NCBI RefSeq assembly: GCF_943371865.1
Contig: NZ_CALRWL010000019.1
Location: 28,267 to 92,266 of the forward strand
Direction: 5' to 3'
Length of the DNA stretch: 64,000 nucleotides
Source: Azorhizobium sp943371865
GTDB taxonomy: Bacteria > Pseudomonadota > Alphaproteobacteria > Rhizobiales > Xanthobacteraceae
Each line of letters starts with the position of its first letter. The first letter of the stretch is position 1. The translations under genes were made by a program, and so were the position numbers. The notes under the pieces are model-generated. The model made no database searches. It was not told where the DNA came from and saw only the letters and a list, made by a program, of their open reading frames with translations. This document shows positions 54,451 to 62,578 of this stretch, in pieces.

Positions 54451-55145
54451 CGACGGGGCTCCTTCGGAAACAGGTCGCTGTCGGCGATGGCGCTGAGGGC
54501 CGGGGTCTCGTCGAGGCCATCCACATGGCCGTGGTCATGCACCGGCAGATGCCCGGTGCGCCAGAACCAGAACGCCACCTGAAGGAAGCGGAAGCACATG
54601 AGATAGGAGCCGATGGGGATGGCGAGATAGGCGATCCAGGACGGCATTTCCATTTCCGGCGTGGTGTCGCCGAAGCCGTAGCGGGCCAGCACGAACTTCA
54701 GCCCGAACGAGCCCACCACCGCGGTGAACAGCGCCCCGCACAGCAGGCCGAACAGGATCAGGGCCTTGCGCGGGCGGTCCTTCAGCCGGTTCACCAGCAC
54801 GTCCACGCCCACATGGATGCCGGTGCGCACGCCATAAGCGGCGCCGATCTTGGCCATCCACACGAACATCAGGATGCAGGCTTCCTGGGCCCAGCCCAGA
54901 TTGATGCCGGACACATAGGGATAGAGCACCCGAACGCCGGAGGCGTAGCGCTGCACCACGGCGACGAAAATGAGCACCGTGGCGGCGCCGATCAGCACCG
55001 AGATCAGCGTTTCTTCCAGATGATCCAGAAGATGGGTCAGTGCCGTGCGCGCGCCGTTGGCGCGGATCATCGCCGCCATGTAGACGACGAAGACGACGGC
55101 AGTGAACGCAAGCATCACATAGAGCTTGTGCAGCGGCTCTTCCAT
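54447..55145 (-). CDS. dctQ: TRAP transporter small permease (DctQ)
   Basis: A 232-residue protein with four main hydrophobic spans, somewhat longer than usual because of a charged C-terminal tail. GINLGWAQEACILMFVWMAKIGAAYGVRTGIHVGVDVLV is the conserved DctQ region. It lies between dctP and dctM, 142 bp from dctP, with a hairpin in the gap. Confidence 0.9.
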   Translation of the reverse strand: MEEPLHKLYVMLAFTAVVFVVYMAAMIRANGARTALTHLLDHLEETLISVLIGAATVLIFVAVVQRYASGVRVLYPYVSGINLGWAQEACILMFVWMAKIGAAYGVRTGIHVGVDVLVNRLKDRPRKALILFGLLCGALFTAVVGSFGLKFVLARYGFGDTTPEMEMPSWIAYLAIPIGSYLMCFRFLQVAFWFWRTGHLPVHDHGHVDGLDETPALSAIADSDLFPKEPRR

Positions 55146-55260
55146 TCCCCGTCCCTTCGGCCTGAAGCCGTGCGCCGCCGCGGAGAAGCTCCCGGCGGCC
55201 GGCGCGTCATGTCCCGTGGAGATATCCCGATGGCCGGCGCCGTTGGCGCCGGATGCAAAG

Positions 55261-55282
55261 CGGGGCCGGCATGCCGGCCCCG
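55261..55282 (-). terminator. Intercistronic hairpin behind dctP
   Basis: A perfect palindrome with arms CGGGGCCGG / CCGGCCCCG around CATG lies 5 bp after the dctP stop on the minus strand, before dctQ. It is followed on the transcribed strand by CTTTGC. It is probably a partial terminator or message-stabilising structure. Confidence 0.65.
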
Positions 55283-55287
55283 TCCGC

Positions 55288-56289
55288 TCAGAGGCCGGTG
55301 GGCTTGGTTTCCTTCAGCACCATGTCGATGGTGTCCTTGCCGATGCGGCCGGACATCTCGCCATAGACCGGCTCCAGCGCCTTGCGGAAGGCGGCGGTCT
55401 CGGCGGCGGTGGGGACGCGGATATCAATGCGGCCGGACTTCTTCATCTCGGCGAGGGCGTCGTCATTCTCCGACTGCGAGATGGAATTGGCATAGACGGT
55501 GGCTTCCGCCATGGCCTTGTCCAATTGCGTGCGCACATCCGCCGGCAGGCCGTCCCAGAACGGCTTGTTCACGATCACCGCATAGCCGATATAGCCGTGG
55601 TTGGTGACCAGAGCATACTTCTGCACTTCATAGTGCTTCTGGGTATACATGTTGGAGGGCGTGTTCTCGGAGCCGTCCACCACCCCGGTCTGCATGGCCT
55701 GATAGACTTCCGAGAAGGCCATCACCTGCGGCAGCGCCCCCAGCGCGCGGAATTGCGCTTCCAGCACCTTGGACGACTGGATGCGCATCTTCAGGCCCTG
55801 GAAATCCGCCGGCTTGGCGATGGGCGTGTTGGCGCTCATGATCTTGAAGCCATTGTCCCAATAGGCCAGCCCCTTGATGCCCTTGGACTCCAGCTGCTCG
55901 AACAGTTTCTTGCCCACCGCGCCCTGGGTGACCTTCTGCAGCACTTCCTTGTTGGGGAAGATGTAAGGCAGGTCGAACACCTCGAACGCGCGTGCGCCCA
56001 TGGGGCCGAACTTGGCCAGCGAGGGCGCCAGCATCTGCACCGCCCCGAGCTGGAGCGCCTCCACCTCCTCCTTGTCCTTGTAGAGCTGGGAGTTGGGGTA
56101 GATCTCCACCTTGACCTTGCCGGCGGTGTATTTCTCGGCCAGTTCCTTGAACTTTTCGGCGCCCTTGCCCTTGGGCGTATCGGGCGCCACCACGTGGCTG
56201 AACTTGATGACGATCTGCTGCGCCTGGGCGGCGGGGCCGCTCAACAGGGTCGCGGCGGCGAGCAATGCGCCGAAAAGGGTCTTGTGCAT
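55288..56289 (-). CDS. dctP: TRAP transporter solute-binding protein (DctP)
   Basis: A 333-residue periplasmic protein. The signal peptide (MHKTLFGALLAAATLLSG) is cleaved near AQA-QQ. IVIKFSHVVAPDTPKGKGAEKFKEL, YPNSQLYKDKEEVEALQLGAVQM and the carboxylate-binding Arg in LKMRIQSSKVLEAQF are DctP features, followed by VDGSENTPSNMY. C4- or C5-dicarboxylates are the expected ligands. It is the first gene of the minus-strand operon that ends with the MaoC-type gene. Confidence 0.93.
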   Translation of the reverse strand: MHKTLFGALLAAATLLSGPAAQAQQIVIKFSHVVAPDTPKGKGAEKFKELAEKYTAGKVKVEIYPNSQLYKDKEEVEALQLGAVQMLAPSLAKFGPMGARAFEVFDLPYIFPNKEVLQKVTQGAVGKKLFEQLESKGIKGLAYWDNGFKIMSANTPIAKPADFQGLKMRIQSSKVLEAQFRALGALPQVMAFSEVYQAMQTGVVDGSENTPSNMYTQKHYEVQKYALVTNHGYIGYAVIVNKPFWDGLPADVRTQLDKAMAEATVYANSISQSENDDALAEMKKSGRIDIRVPTAAETAAFRKALEPVYGEMSGRIGKDTIDMVLKETKPTGL

Positions 56290-56370
56290 GGCGTCTCTCC
56301 CGAAGCGGTCTTGTGGTGATCGACCCTCTGTCGGCGCGGGGCGCCCCGGGGTCGTCTTGCGGCCCCTCTG

Positions 56371-56412
56371 CGTGGGCTCGTCTCTACGTGGGCTCGTCTA
56401 CGCGGGCTCTTG
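56371..56412 (-). repeat. Three near-identical direct repeats in the dctP leader
   Basis: CGTGGGCTCGTCT occurs at 56371-56383 and 56387-56399, and a related CGCGGGCTCTTG at 56401-56412. They lie 80-125 bp upstream of the dctP start. They are spaced by one to one and a half helical turns, so they could be a tandem protein site or part of an RNA leader. Confidence 0.5.
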
Positions 56413-56575
56413 GCACACCATGGCAGCCAATGGGCCATGGGAAAATAGCGTTGTTACCTCCCCGCCCATGGGACCGGGACGCCGCGGCGCGGAGGGACTC
56501 ATCATCCCGCAACGACCGCCGTTCACATCTTGGAGAGCGACCGGGGCAGAGCCAAAGACGATTTCATGTTGGTGA

Positions 56576-56594
56576 GCATAAGGGAAAGTTATGC
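56576..56594. promoter_or_regulatory. LysR-type operator between the LysR gene and the TRAP operon
   Basis: GCATAA and TTATGC arms with a 7-nt spacer contain the LysR core T-N11-A (ATAA / TTAT ends). The site lies in the 383-bp gap between dctP and the LysR gene. The gap otherwise holds the repeats at 56371-56412 and no open frame that can be supported. It is the likely binding site through which the LysR protein encoded at 56673 controls the TRAP-fumarase operon. Confidence 0.55.
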
Positions 56595-56672
56595 CCCGCG
56601 GCTGCACCGGAAACTGACGCTAGGGCAGATGCCCAGTGCCGGACGGGCAGTAGCCGCCCCTTCCGCTGACGA

Positions 56673-57638
56673 TCAGCGCCTCGCGTCCCCGTCGTCCACC
56701 AGCGTCGCGCGCCAGACCCCGTCGCGCACCAGTCCGATCAACGTGGTGTGGGCCAATTCCTCGATCGCCCGCACCGCATTGGACAAGGGCCGGTCGCTGG
56801 GGCGCACCACATGCAAATCGCGGGTGAGCACCGGAGTGCCCAAAGGCCAGGTCTTCAGCCGTCCCGCTTCCAGTTCCCCCTGCACCGCCGCCGCCGGCAG
56901 GATGGCATAGCCCAGGCCGCCCTCCACCAGCAGCTTGATCTGGCCATAGGTGTCGAGATCGATCACCGTGGTCAGCCGCACCGCCTCGGCGGCGGCCCGC
57001 TCCTCGATCAGATCGCGCAGGCCATGGCCGGGACTGGGGAGGATCAGCGTCAGCCCCGCCACCGCCGCGAACGGCAGCGGCCCGTCCGGGGGGTGAGGAT
57101 GGCCCATGGGCGCCACCGGCCCCAGCAGGCACAGATCCTCGCAGAGCACGCGGCGCGCCTCCAAGCCCTTGTCGGTGACGGTGCGATAGAGCACGCCGAG
57201 GTCGATCTTGCCTTCCCGCAGCCAGTCCAGCACGAAGCCGCTCATGGCCTCGGCCACCCGCAGCTTGACCTTGGGATAGCGCCGCCGCGCCTCGGTGATC
57301 AGCGGCACGCACAGCATCTGGCTGATGGTGCCCGGCAGGCCGAAGCGCACCTCGCCTTCCGGCTCCGTATGCTGGCCGCGCACCGCCTCGCGGGCGACCT
57401 CCATCTGCCCCAGCATCACCCGCGCATGGCGCAGCAGGGTCTCGCCGGCCTCGGTCGGCCGCACCCCTTGGGGCGAGCGGAACAGCAGTTCGACCCCGAG
57501 GTCGATCTCCATGTTGCGCACATGCTGGCTGAGCGCCGGCTGCGCGATGTGCAGCCGCTGCGCCGCCTTGGAGAATGACCCGCACTCGGCAATGGCCACG
57601 AAATAGCGAAGCTGGCGCAGGTCCACGGTCGGCATCAT
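56673..57638 (-). CDS. LysR family transcriptional regulator (Nac-like)
   Basis: A 321-residue LysR protein: DLRQLRYFVAIAECGSFSKAAQRLHIAQPALSQHVRNMEIDLGVELL is the winged helix, and FGLPGTISQMLCVPLITEARRRYPKVKL starts the effector domain, as in the Nac/CbnR branch. It lies upstream of and in the same direction as the TRAP operon, and downstream of the methyltransferase and CoA-transferase genes. Two adjacent ATGs (57638, 57635) are possible starts. Confidence 0.88.
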   Translation of the reverse strand: MMPTVDLRQLRYFVAIAECGSFSKAAQRLHIAQPALSQHVRNMEIDLGVELLFRSPQGVRPTEAGETLLRHARVMLGQMEVAREAVRGQHTEPEGEVRFGLPGTISQMLCVPLITEARRRYPKVKLRVAEAMSGFVLDWLREGKIDLGVLYRTVTDKGLEARRVLCEDLCLLGPVAPMGHPHPPDGPLPFAAVAGLTLILPSPGHGLRDLIEERAAAEAVRLTTVIDLDTYGQIKLLVEGGLGYAILPAAAVQGELEAGRLKTWPLGTPVLTRDLHVVRPSDRPLSNAVRAIEELAHTTLIGLVRDGVWRATLVDDGDARR

Positions 57639-57704
57639 CCCTGAGGGTCAGATGCCAAACCTATAGCCCCCTCGCAACACGACGTGCAAACCTTATGGCG
57701 CGGT

Positions 57705-58388
57705 TCAGGCGGGCCGCGCCAACAGATGCACCCGATGCGGCTGACGCAGCGCGGTGCCGCCGTCGGTCGCCTCGCCCACGCGGGCCATGATGGCGGCGAC
57801 GGTGTCCTTTTCCCGCTCGGCCACCGGCGCGCGAGTGGGGTCCACTTCCACCACCTTGGCGAGGAAGGCGGCCGGCGTGGAGAACACGCGGCGGTCGTCA
57901 AACTCCACCTCGTTCAGGCAGGCCAGCTGCCCCGACGCCAGAGCGGCCGCGATGGCCGCCTGCGCCTGTGCCCGGATCTCGGTCTCGTCCTCCACCGGAC
58001 GCATGGCGTCGAAGAACGAGCCTTCCGCCAGCGGCTCCACCACCAGCACCGGCCCGGCGCTCACCCGCGCCGCCTCCCGCAACGCCCCCGCCATCAGCGC
58101 CTCGGGCACATGATGCAGGGCATTGTGGATCACCACCGCGTCGAACGCCCCGTCGGGATAAGGCAGGGCTTCGGCGGACGCGCGGGTGAAGCTGGCATCG
58201 GGCACCGCCAGCTGCGCCGCCGCCACCGCCTCGTCCTGGGGATCGATGCCGGTCACCACCGCCCCGCGCTTGGCCAAGGCGCGGGCCAGCGCGCCATGGC
58301 CGCAGCCCACATCGAGAATGCGCCGGCCCGCGAACGGCCCGATCCACTCTTCCATCACCGACAGGCTGGTCCGCGTCTCCCGGCTCAT
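57705..58388 (-). CDS. Class I SAM-dependent methyltransferase
   Basis: A 227-residue methyltransferase. The SAM site ILDVGCGHGALARALAKRG, the acidic GIDPQDE, the PYPDGAFDAVVIHNALHHV segment and VLVVEPLAEGSFF are of the UbiE/Methyltransf_11 type. The start overlaps the CoA-transferase stop (ATGA). The substrate is unknown; it may methylate a pathway acid or be a repair enzyme for a side product. Confidence 0.87.
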   Translation of the reverse strand: MSRETRTSLSVMEEWIGPFAGRRILDVGCGHGALARALAKRGAVVTGIDPQDEAVAAAQLAVPDASFTRASAEALPYPDGAFDAVVIHNALHHVPEALMAGALREAARVSAGPVLVVEPLAEGSFFDAMRPVEDETEIRAQAQAAIAAALASGQLACLNEVEFDDRRVFSTPAAFLAKVVEVDPTRAPVAEREKDTVAAIMARVGEATDGGTALRQPHRVHLLARPA

Positions 58389-59542
58389 GCGCCGTTCCCT
58401 TCGATCTTGGCGGCCAGCGCGGAAGCAAATTCTGCCCGCACCGCCTGCGAATGTTGCCCCAACCCCGGCACGGGCCCGAAGACCGGCAAGGTATGATCCA
58501 CCAGCGCCCCGGGCGCCAGCAGGCGCACCGGGCCGGTGGGGGTCTCCACCGTCACATAGCGGTTCTGCGGATGCTGGGCCACATCCTCCAGGGTGGAGAC
58601 GCGGCCATAGGCGATGCGCGCCGCCTCCAGCCGCGCCACCACTTGATCGCGGCTCAGGGTGCCGAACACCGCATCGATCTCGCCATTCAAGGCCGGGCGC
58701 GCGGCGACGCGGGCGCTGTTGTCGGTGAAGCGGGGATCGGTGGCCAGGGCCGGCTGCCCCAGCACCTGATCGCAGAACATGCCCCACTCGCGCTCGTTCT
58801 GGATCGACAGCAGCACCGCCTTGCCGTCGCCGCAGACATAGGCGCCATAGGGGGCGATGGTGGGATGGGTGAGGCCGGCGCGGGCCGGCACCTTGCCGCC
58901 ATAGGCATATTGCAGATAGGGCACGTTCATCCAGTCGGCGAGCGCATGGTAGAGCGAGACCGCGATGTGCCGCCCCTGCCCGGTGCGCTCGCGCGCGAAC
59001 AGGGCCTGCAGCACCGCCTGGAACGCGGTCATGCCGGCGGCGATGTCGCAGACCGAGACCCCCACGCGGGCCGAGCCGTGCTCGTTGCCGGTGATGGCGG
59101 ACAGGCCGGTCTCCGCCTGCACCAGCAGATCATAGGCCTTCAGGTCGCGATACGGCCCCTCGTCGCCATAGCCGGAGATGGAGCAGGTGATCAGGCGCGG
59201 GTTTGCCGCCCGCAGATCCGCCGGGGCGAAGCCCAGCCGGTCGATCACGCCGGGGGCGAGATTCTGGATGAATATATCCGCCTGCGCCACCAGGGCCGCG
59301 AGCACCGCCACATCGTCCGGGGCTTTCAGATCCAGGCAGACCGATTCCTTGCCCCGGTTCAGCCAGACGAAATAGGCGCTTTCCCCATGCACCAGATGGT
59401 CATAGCCGCGGGCGAAATCGCCCTCAGGCCGCTCCACCTTGATGACGCGGGCGCCCCCGTCCGCCAGCCGGCTGGACAAATAGGGCGCGGCCACCGCCTG
59501 TTCCACCGAGACCACGAGGAGGCCTTCAAGATCGTTCTGCAT
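58385..59542 (-). CDS. CaiB/BaiF family (type III) CoA-transferase
   Basis: A 385-residue type III CoA-transferase with SVEQAVAAPYLSSRLADGGARVIKVERPEGDFARGYD, LNRGKESVCLDLK and the catalytic Asp in KAYDLLVQAETGLSAITG. This wording resembles citramalate and mesaconyl-CoA CoA-transferases. In context it would activate a C5 or C4 dicarboxylate before cleavage by the CitE-like lyase encoded at 60254. It is the first gene of its minus-strand group. Confidence 0.88.
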   Translation of the reverse strand: MQNDLEGLLVVSVEQAVAAPYLSSRLADGGARVIKVERPEGDFARGYDHLVHGESAYFVWLNRGKESVCLDLKAPDDVAVLAALVAQADIFIQNLAPGVIDRLGFAPADLRAANPRLITCSISGYGDEGPYRDLKAYDLLVQAETGLSAITGNEHGSARVGVSVCDIAAGMTAFQAVLQALFARERTGQGRHIAVSLYHALADWMNVPYLQYAYGGKVPARAGLTHPTIAPYGAYVCGDGKAVLLSIQNEREWGMFCDQVLGQPALATDPRFTDNSARVAARPALNGEIDAVFGTLSRDQVVARLEAARIAYGRVSTLEDVAQHPQNRYVTVETPTGPVRLLAPGALVDHTLPVFGPVPGLGQHSQAVRAEFASALAAKIEGNGA

Positions 59543-59652
59543 CGGACCCGCAAGGTTGGAGGACGGACCGGGGGCCGAAAGACCCAGACGGTGGCACCAG
59601 GGCCGCCACGGACACGGCGGCCAGCGGGAACGATTGCCCCGGCGCCGTCAGA

Positions 59653-59668
59653 ACACAAATATGAGTGT
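59653..59668. promoter_or_regulatory. Inverted repeat upstream of the CoA-transferase gene
   Basis: ACAC and GTGT arms flank an AT-rich 8-nt centre in the 181-bp gap between the CoA-transferase gene and the small hypothetical gene. The AT-rich patch stands out in GC-rich surroundings. A LysR or other dimeric regulator site is possible but unproven. Confidence 0.3.
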
Positions 59669-59723
59669 CCGCTAGGTGCCATAGGGTTTCGCGATAGCTA
59701 GGCCGGCGCGCGCGGCGGCAGGC

Positions 59724-60035
59724 TCACCCCACCGCCGGAACGGGGCGGTGCACATCGGGACCGTCCGACAGGAAACTGATGCTGAGATATCCCGCCACGT
59801 CGCCCCCGTGCGGAGCGGGTTGCGCCGGCACCGGTTCGACCATGACCCCCACTGCGGCCAGCGCCGTCACCAGCGCACCGACCGCATCGCCCGGCAGGTC
59901 GAACGCAATGGCCGCCAGCATGTTGGAATAGAGCTGCTGGTTCTTGATCCAGCCGCCGAGGCCGGTGATGGCGTCCATGGCCTCGAACACGGCGACATTG
60001 AACTGGCGCCGGCAGACGGCTTCCATCCGGATCAT
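59724..60035 (-). CDS. Small hypothetical protein
   Basis: A 103-residue protein with no recognised domain. It reads as an alpha/beta protein (RRQFNVAVFEAMDAITGLGGWIKN, LLAAIAFDLPGD, then GYLSISFLSDGPDV), without signal or membrane span. Good codon use and a clean start and stop suggest a real gene. It lies between the CoA-transferase gene (same strand) and the CitE-like gene (divergent). Confidence 0.6.
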   Translation of the reverse strand: MIRMEAVCRRQFNVAVFEAMDAITGLGGWIKNQQLYSNMLAAIAFDLPGDAVGALVTALAAVGVMVEPVPAQPAPHGGDVAGYLSISFLSDGPDVHRPVPAVG

Positions 60036-60182
60036 GCGATGGCCTCACGCGGCGGGCGCATCGGCCCATCCCCCACGCCATAACCCCGCCCACCCCGCCC
60101 GCCAAGATGGCCGCGCCATCCCGGACACGGCCGTCCACCGGCCTGGCGATGGATGCTAGACGGCTTTGCTATAGGCCCGCGC

Positions 60183-60198
60183 GCAAATCCTTATTTGC
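60183..60198 (+). promoter_or_regulatory. Palindrome GCAAAT / ATTTGC upstream of the CitE-like gene
   Basis: A perfect 6-bp-arm inverted repeat with a CCTT centre lies 55 bp before the start at 60254, in the 218-bp divergent gap. A TATAG-like element sits just to the left. It is a candidate operator; the regulator is not identified. Confidence 0.4.
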
Positions 60199-60253
60199 CT
60201 GCGGCGCGCCGGGCGGCACTGTGCCCATTCCCTTTCCTCCCGGTGGACTTTCC

Positions 60254-61090
60254 ATGGGCGCCTTCCTGCTGACCGACCGCCTCGCCGTCCTGTTCGTTCC
60301 CGGCGACCGGCCGGAGCGCTTCGCCAAGGCGCTGGCCGCCGGCGCCGATGGCGTGATCGTGGACCTGGAAGACGCGGTGGCGCAGGACCAGAAAGCCGCC
60401 GCCCGGGCCAAGATCGCCGCCGGCTGGCCGGCTGAGGGCCGCCTGTTGCTGCGCATCAATGCCCGCGCCACTCCGTTCCAGGCCGACGACCTCGCGCTCG
60501 CCCGCACCTTGCGCCTGGCCGGCATCGTGCTGCCCAAGGCGGAACAGCCGGCGGACATCGCGGTCGTGCGCGCCGACCTGCCTGACGTGCCGGTGATCGC
60601 GCTGATCGAGAGCGCGCTCGGACTGGCCAATGCCCGTGCGCTCGCCGCCACTGACGGTGTGGCGCGGCTGGCGTTCGGCTCCATCGATTATTGCGCCGAT
60701 CTGGGCAGCGCCCATACCCGCGAGGCGCTGCTGATGGCCCGCAGCGAACTGGTCTTGGCCTCGCGCCTCGCCGGCCTTGCCGGGCCGGTGGACGGCGTGA
60801 CCACCGCCGTCGCCGATGCGGCCCTGGCGCAGGACGATGCGGCCTATGCCGCGCAACTGGGCTTCAACGGCAAATTGTGCATCCATCCCAATCAGGTGGC
60901 GCCGGTGCTCCAGGGTTTTGCCCCCAGCGCCGACGAAGTGGCCTGGGCGGGGCGCATCCTGGCGGCCATGGCGGCGGGGGCCGGTGCGCTGCAGGTGGAT
61001 GGCGCCATGGTCGATGCCCCGGTGCGCGCCCGCGCCGAGAGCATCCTGCGGCGGGCGAACAGCGTGAACGAGGTGTCCCATGGCCAATGA
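60254..61090 (+). CDS. CitE-like acyl-CoA lyase (citramalyl/malyl-CoA lyase family)
   Basis: A 278-residue HpcH/HpaI-CitE family TIM barrel. The active-site Arg is in FVPGDRPERFAKAL, the metal-binding acids are in IVDLEDAVA and VIALIESALG, and GSIDYCADLG and LCIHPNQVAPV follow. CitE-like proteins without the citrate lyase gamma and alpha subunits cleave malyl-, citramalyl- or methylmalyl-CoA. With the CoA-transferase and mesaconase-like enzyme nearby, citramalyl-CoA to acetyl-CoA and pyruvate is the favoured guess. The start at 60254 was chosen from family alignment; sequence upstream in frame is unconserved. Confidence 0.87.
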   Translation: MGAFLLTDRLAVLFVPGDRPERFAKALAAGADGVIVDLEDAVAQDQKAAARAKIAAGWPAEGRLLLRINARATPFQADDLALARTLRLAGIVLPKAEQPADIAVVRADLPDVPVIALIESALGLANARALAATDGVARLAFGSIDYCADLGSAHTREALLMARSELVLASRLAGLAGPVDGVTTAVADAALAQDDAAYAAQLGFNGKLCIHPNQVAPVLQGFAPSADEVAWAGRILAAMAAGAGALQVDGAMVDAPVRARAESILRRANSVNEVSHGQ

Positions 61091-62453
61091 AACCCGGATT
61101 CTCGCCGACTTCGTCGTCGGCCTGCGCTTCGAGCATCTCCCGCCGGCCGTGGTGGCCCGCGCGGAGCGGCTGGTGCTGGACTTCCTCGGCAATATCGCCC
61201 GCGGCGGTGCCGAGGCGGAATCCAGCCCCTCGCTGCGCGCCACCCTTGCCCGTCTCGGCCTCGACGGGCCGGGCATCGCCACCGTGGTGGGCAGCACCCG
61301 CGGCTATGCCCCGCCCATCGCCGCGCTGCTGAATGGGGTTTATGGCCATTCGCTGGATTTCGACGACACCCATGCGGCCTCCTCGCTGCATCCCAGCGCC
61401 CCGGTGGTGCCGGCGGCGCTGGCTGCCGCCGAACTGACCGGCGCCGACACCCGCGCCTTCCTCACCGCCGTGGTGGCCGGCTATGAGGTCTGCTGCCGGC
61501 TGGGCCTGGCGGTGGACCCCACCGCCCATTACGCCCGCGGCTTCCACCCCACCGCCACCACCGGCGTGTTCGCCGCCGCCGCTGCCGCCGGCCTGCTGCT
61601 GGGGCTGGATGCGGACAAGATGGTGTCTGCCTTCGGCATCGCCGGCAGCCAGGCCGCCGGCTCGCTGCAATTCCTGGTCAGCGGCGCCTGGACCAAGCGC
61701 TATCAAGTGGGCGCGGCCGCCATGAACGGGCTGATCGCCGCCACCTTGGCGGCGGAAGGCTTCAAGGGCTCGGTCGCGGCGCTGGAGGGCGCGCACGGCT
61801 TCTTCCAGGGCTATAGCGGCGCCGCCGATCCCGCCCGCGCCATCCGCGATCTCGGCACCGGCTGGGAGACGCTGGAGATCGCGCTCAAGCCCTATCCCAG
61901 CTGCCGCTACACCCATGCGGCGCTGGATGGATTGCTGGCCCTGCGCGCGGAAATGCACCTCCAGCCCGCCGACATCACCGCCCTCACCATCGGCCTGCAC
62001 CCCAACGGCATCACGCTGACCGGCGCGCCGCTGGCCGCCAAGCGGCGGGCGCGCACGGTGGTGGAGGGGCAGTTCTCCATGCCCTTCACCGCCGCCGTGG
62101 CCCTGGACCAGGGCCGCTTCGGCTGGGACGACTACCGGCGCCTGGGCGAGCCGGGCCTCGACGCTCTGGCCGACCGCATCGACGTGGTGGCCGATGCCTC
62201 GCTGGAAGGCCTTGCCCATCCGTTCGGGGCCACGCTCACCCTGACCACGCCGGCGGGTATCGTGGCGCGGCGGATCCCCGATCCCTCCGGCGAGCCGCAT
62301 CTGTTTCCCACCGACGCGGCGCTGGAAGGAAAGTTCGCCACCTTGACGGAGCCGGTGCTGGGCGCGGGCACGGCGGCTTTGGCGGACGCGACGCTGGCCT
62401 TGTCACAGCCGCGGCCCATCGGCATGTTCAGCACCTTGGCCCGCCCGGCCTGA
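61080..62453 (+). CDS. MmgE/PrpD family protein
   Basis: A 457-residue MmgE/PrpD protein. LVLDFLGNIARGG, GHSLDFDDTHAASSLHPSAPVVPAAL, GFHPTATTGVFAAAAAAG and LKPYPSCRYTHAALDGLLAL are in the expected order. The family includes 2-methylcitrate dehydratase and cis-aconitate decarboxylase (which makes itaconate), as well as tartrate-type epimerases. The start overlaps the CitE-like gene by 11 bp, so they are coupled. Its role is probably in the same dicarboxylate pathway. Confidence 0.88.
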   Translation: MANETRILADFVVGLRFEHLPPAVVARAERLVLDFLGNIARGGAEAESSPSLRATLARLGLDGPGIATVVGSTRGYAPPIAALLNGVYGHSLDFDDTHAASSLHPSAPVVPAALAAAELTGADTRAFLTAVVAGYEVCCRLGLAVDPTAHYARGFHPTATTGVFAAAAAAGLLLGLDADKMVSAFGIAGSQAAGSLQFLVSGAWTKRYQVGAAAMNGLIAATLAAEGFKGSVAALEGAHGFFQGYSGAADPARAIRDLGTGWETLEIALKPYPSCRYTHAALDGLLALRAEMHLQPADITALTIGLHPNGITLTGAPLAAKRRARTVVEGQFSMPFTAAVALDQGRFGWDDYRRLGEPGLDALADRIDVVADASLEGLAHPFGATLTLTTPAGIVARRIPDPSGEPHLFPTDAALEGKFATLTEPVLGAGTAALADATLALSQPRPIGMFSTLARPA

Positions 62454-62578
62454 GCGTTGCCGCGCACACACGCCCCCGCCCACGCGGTGGAAGGTCGCAG
62501 GCCGCGACCGCCACAGAACGCCACGATGCGCTACAAGGCCCGCGGTGGGGGCCACATGATGTGTGAACGGATGCTTGA

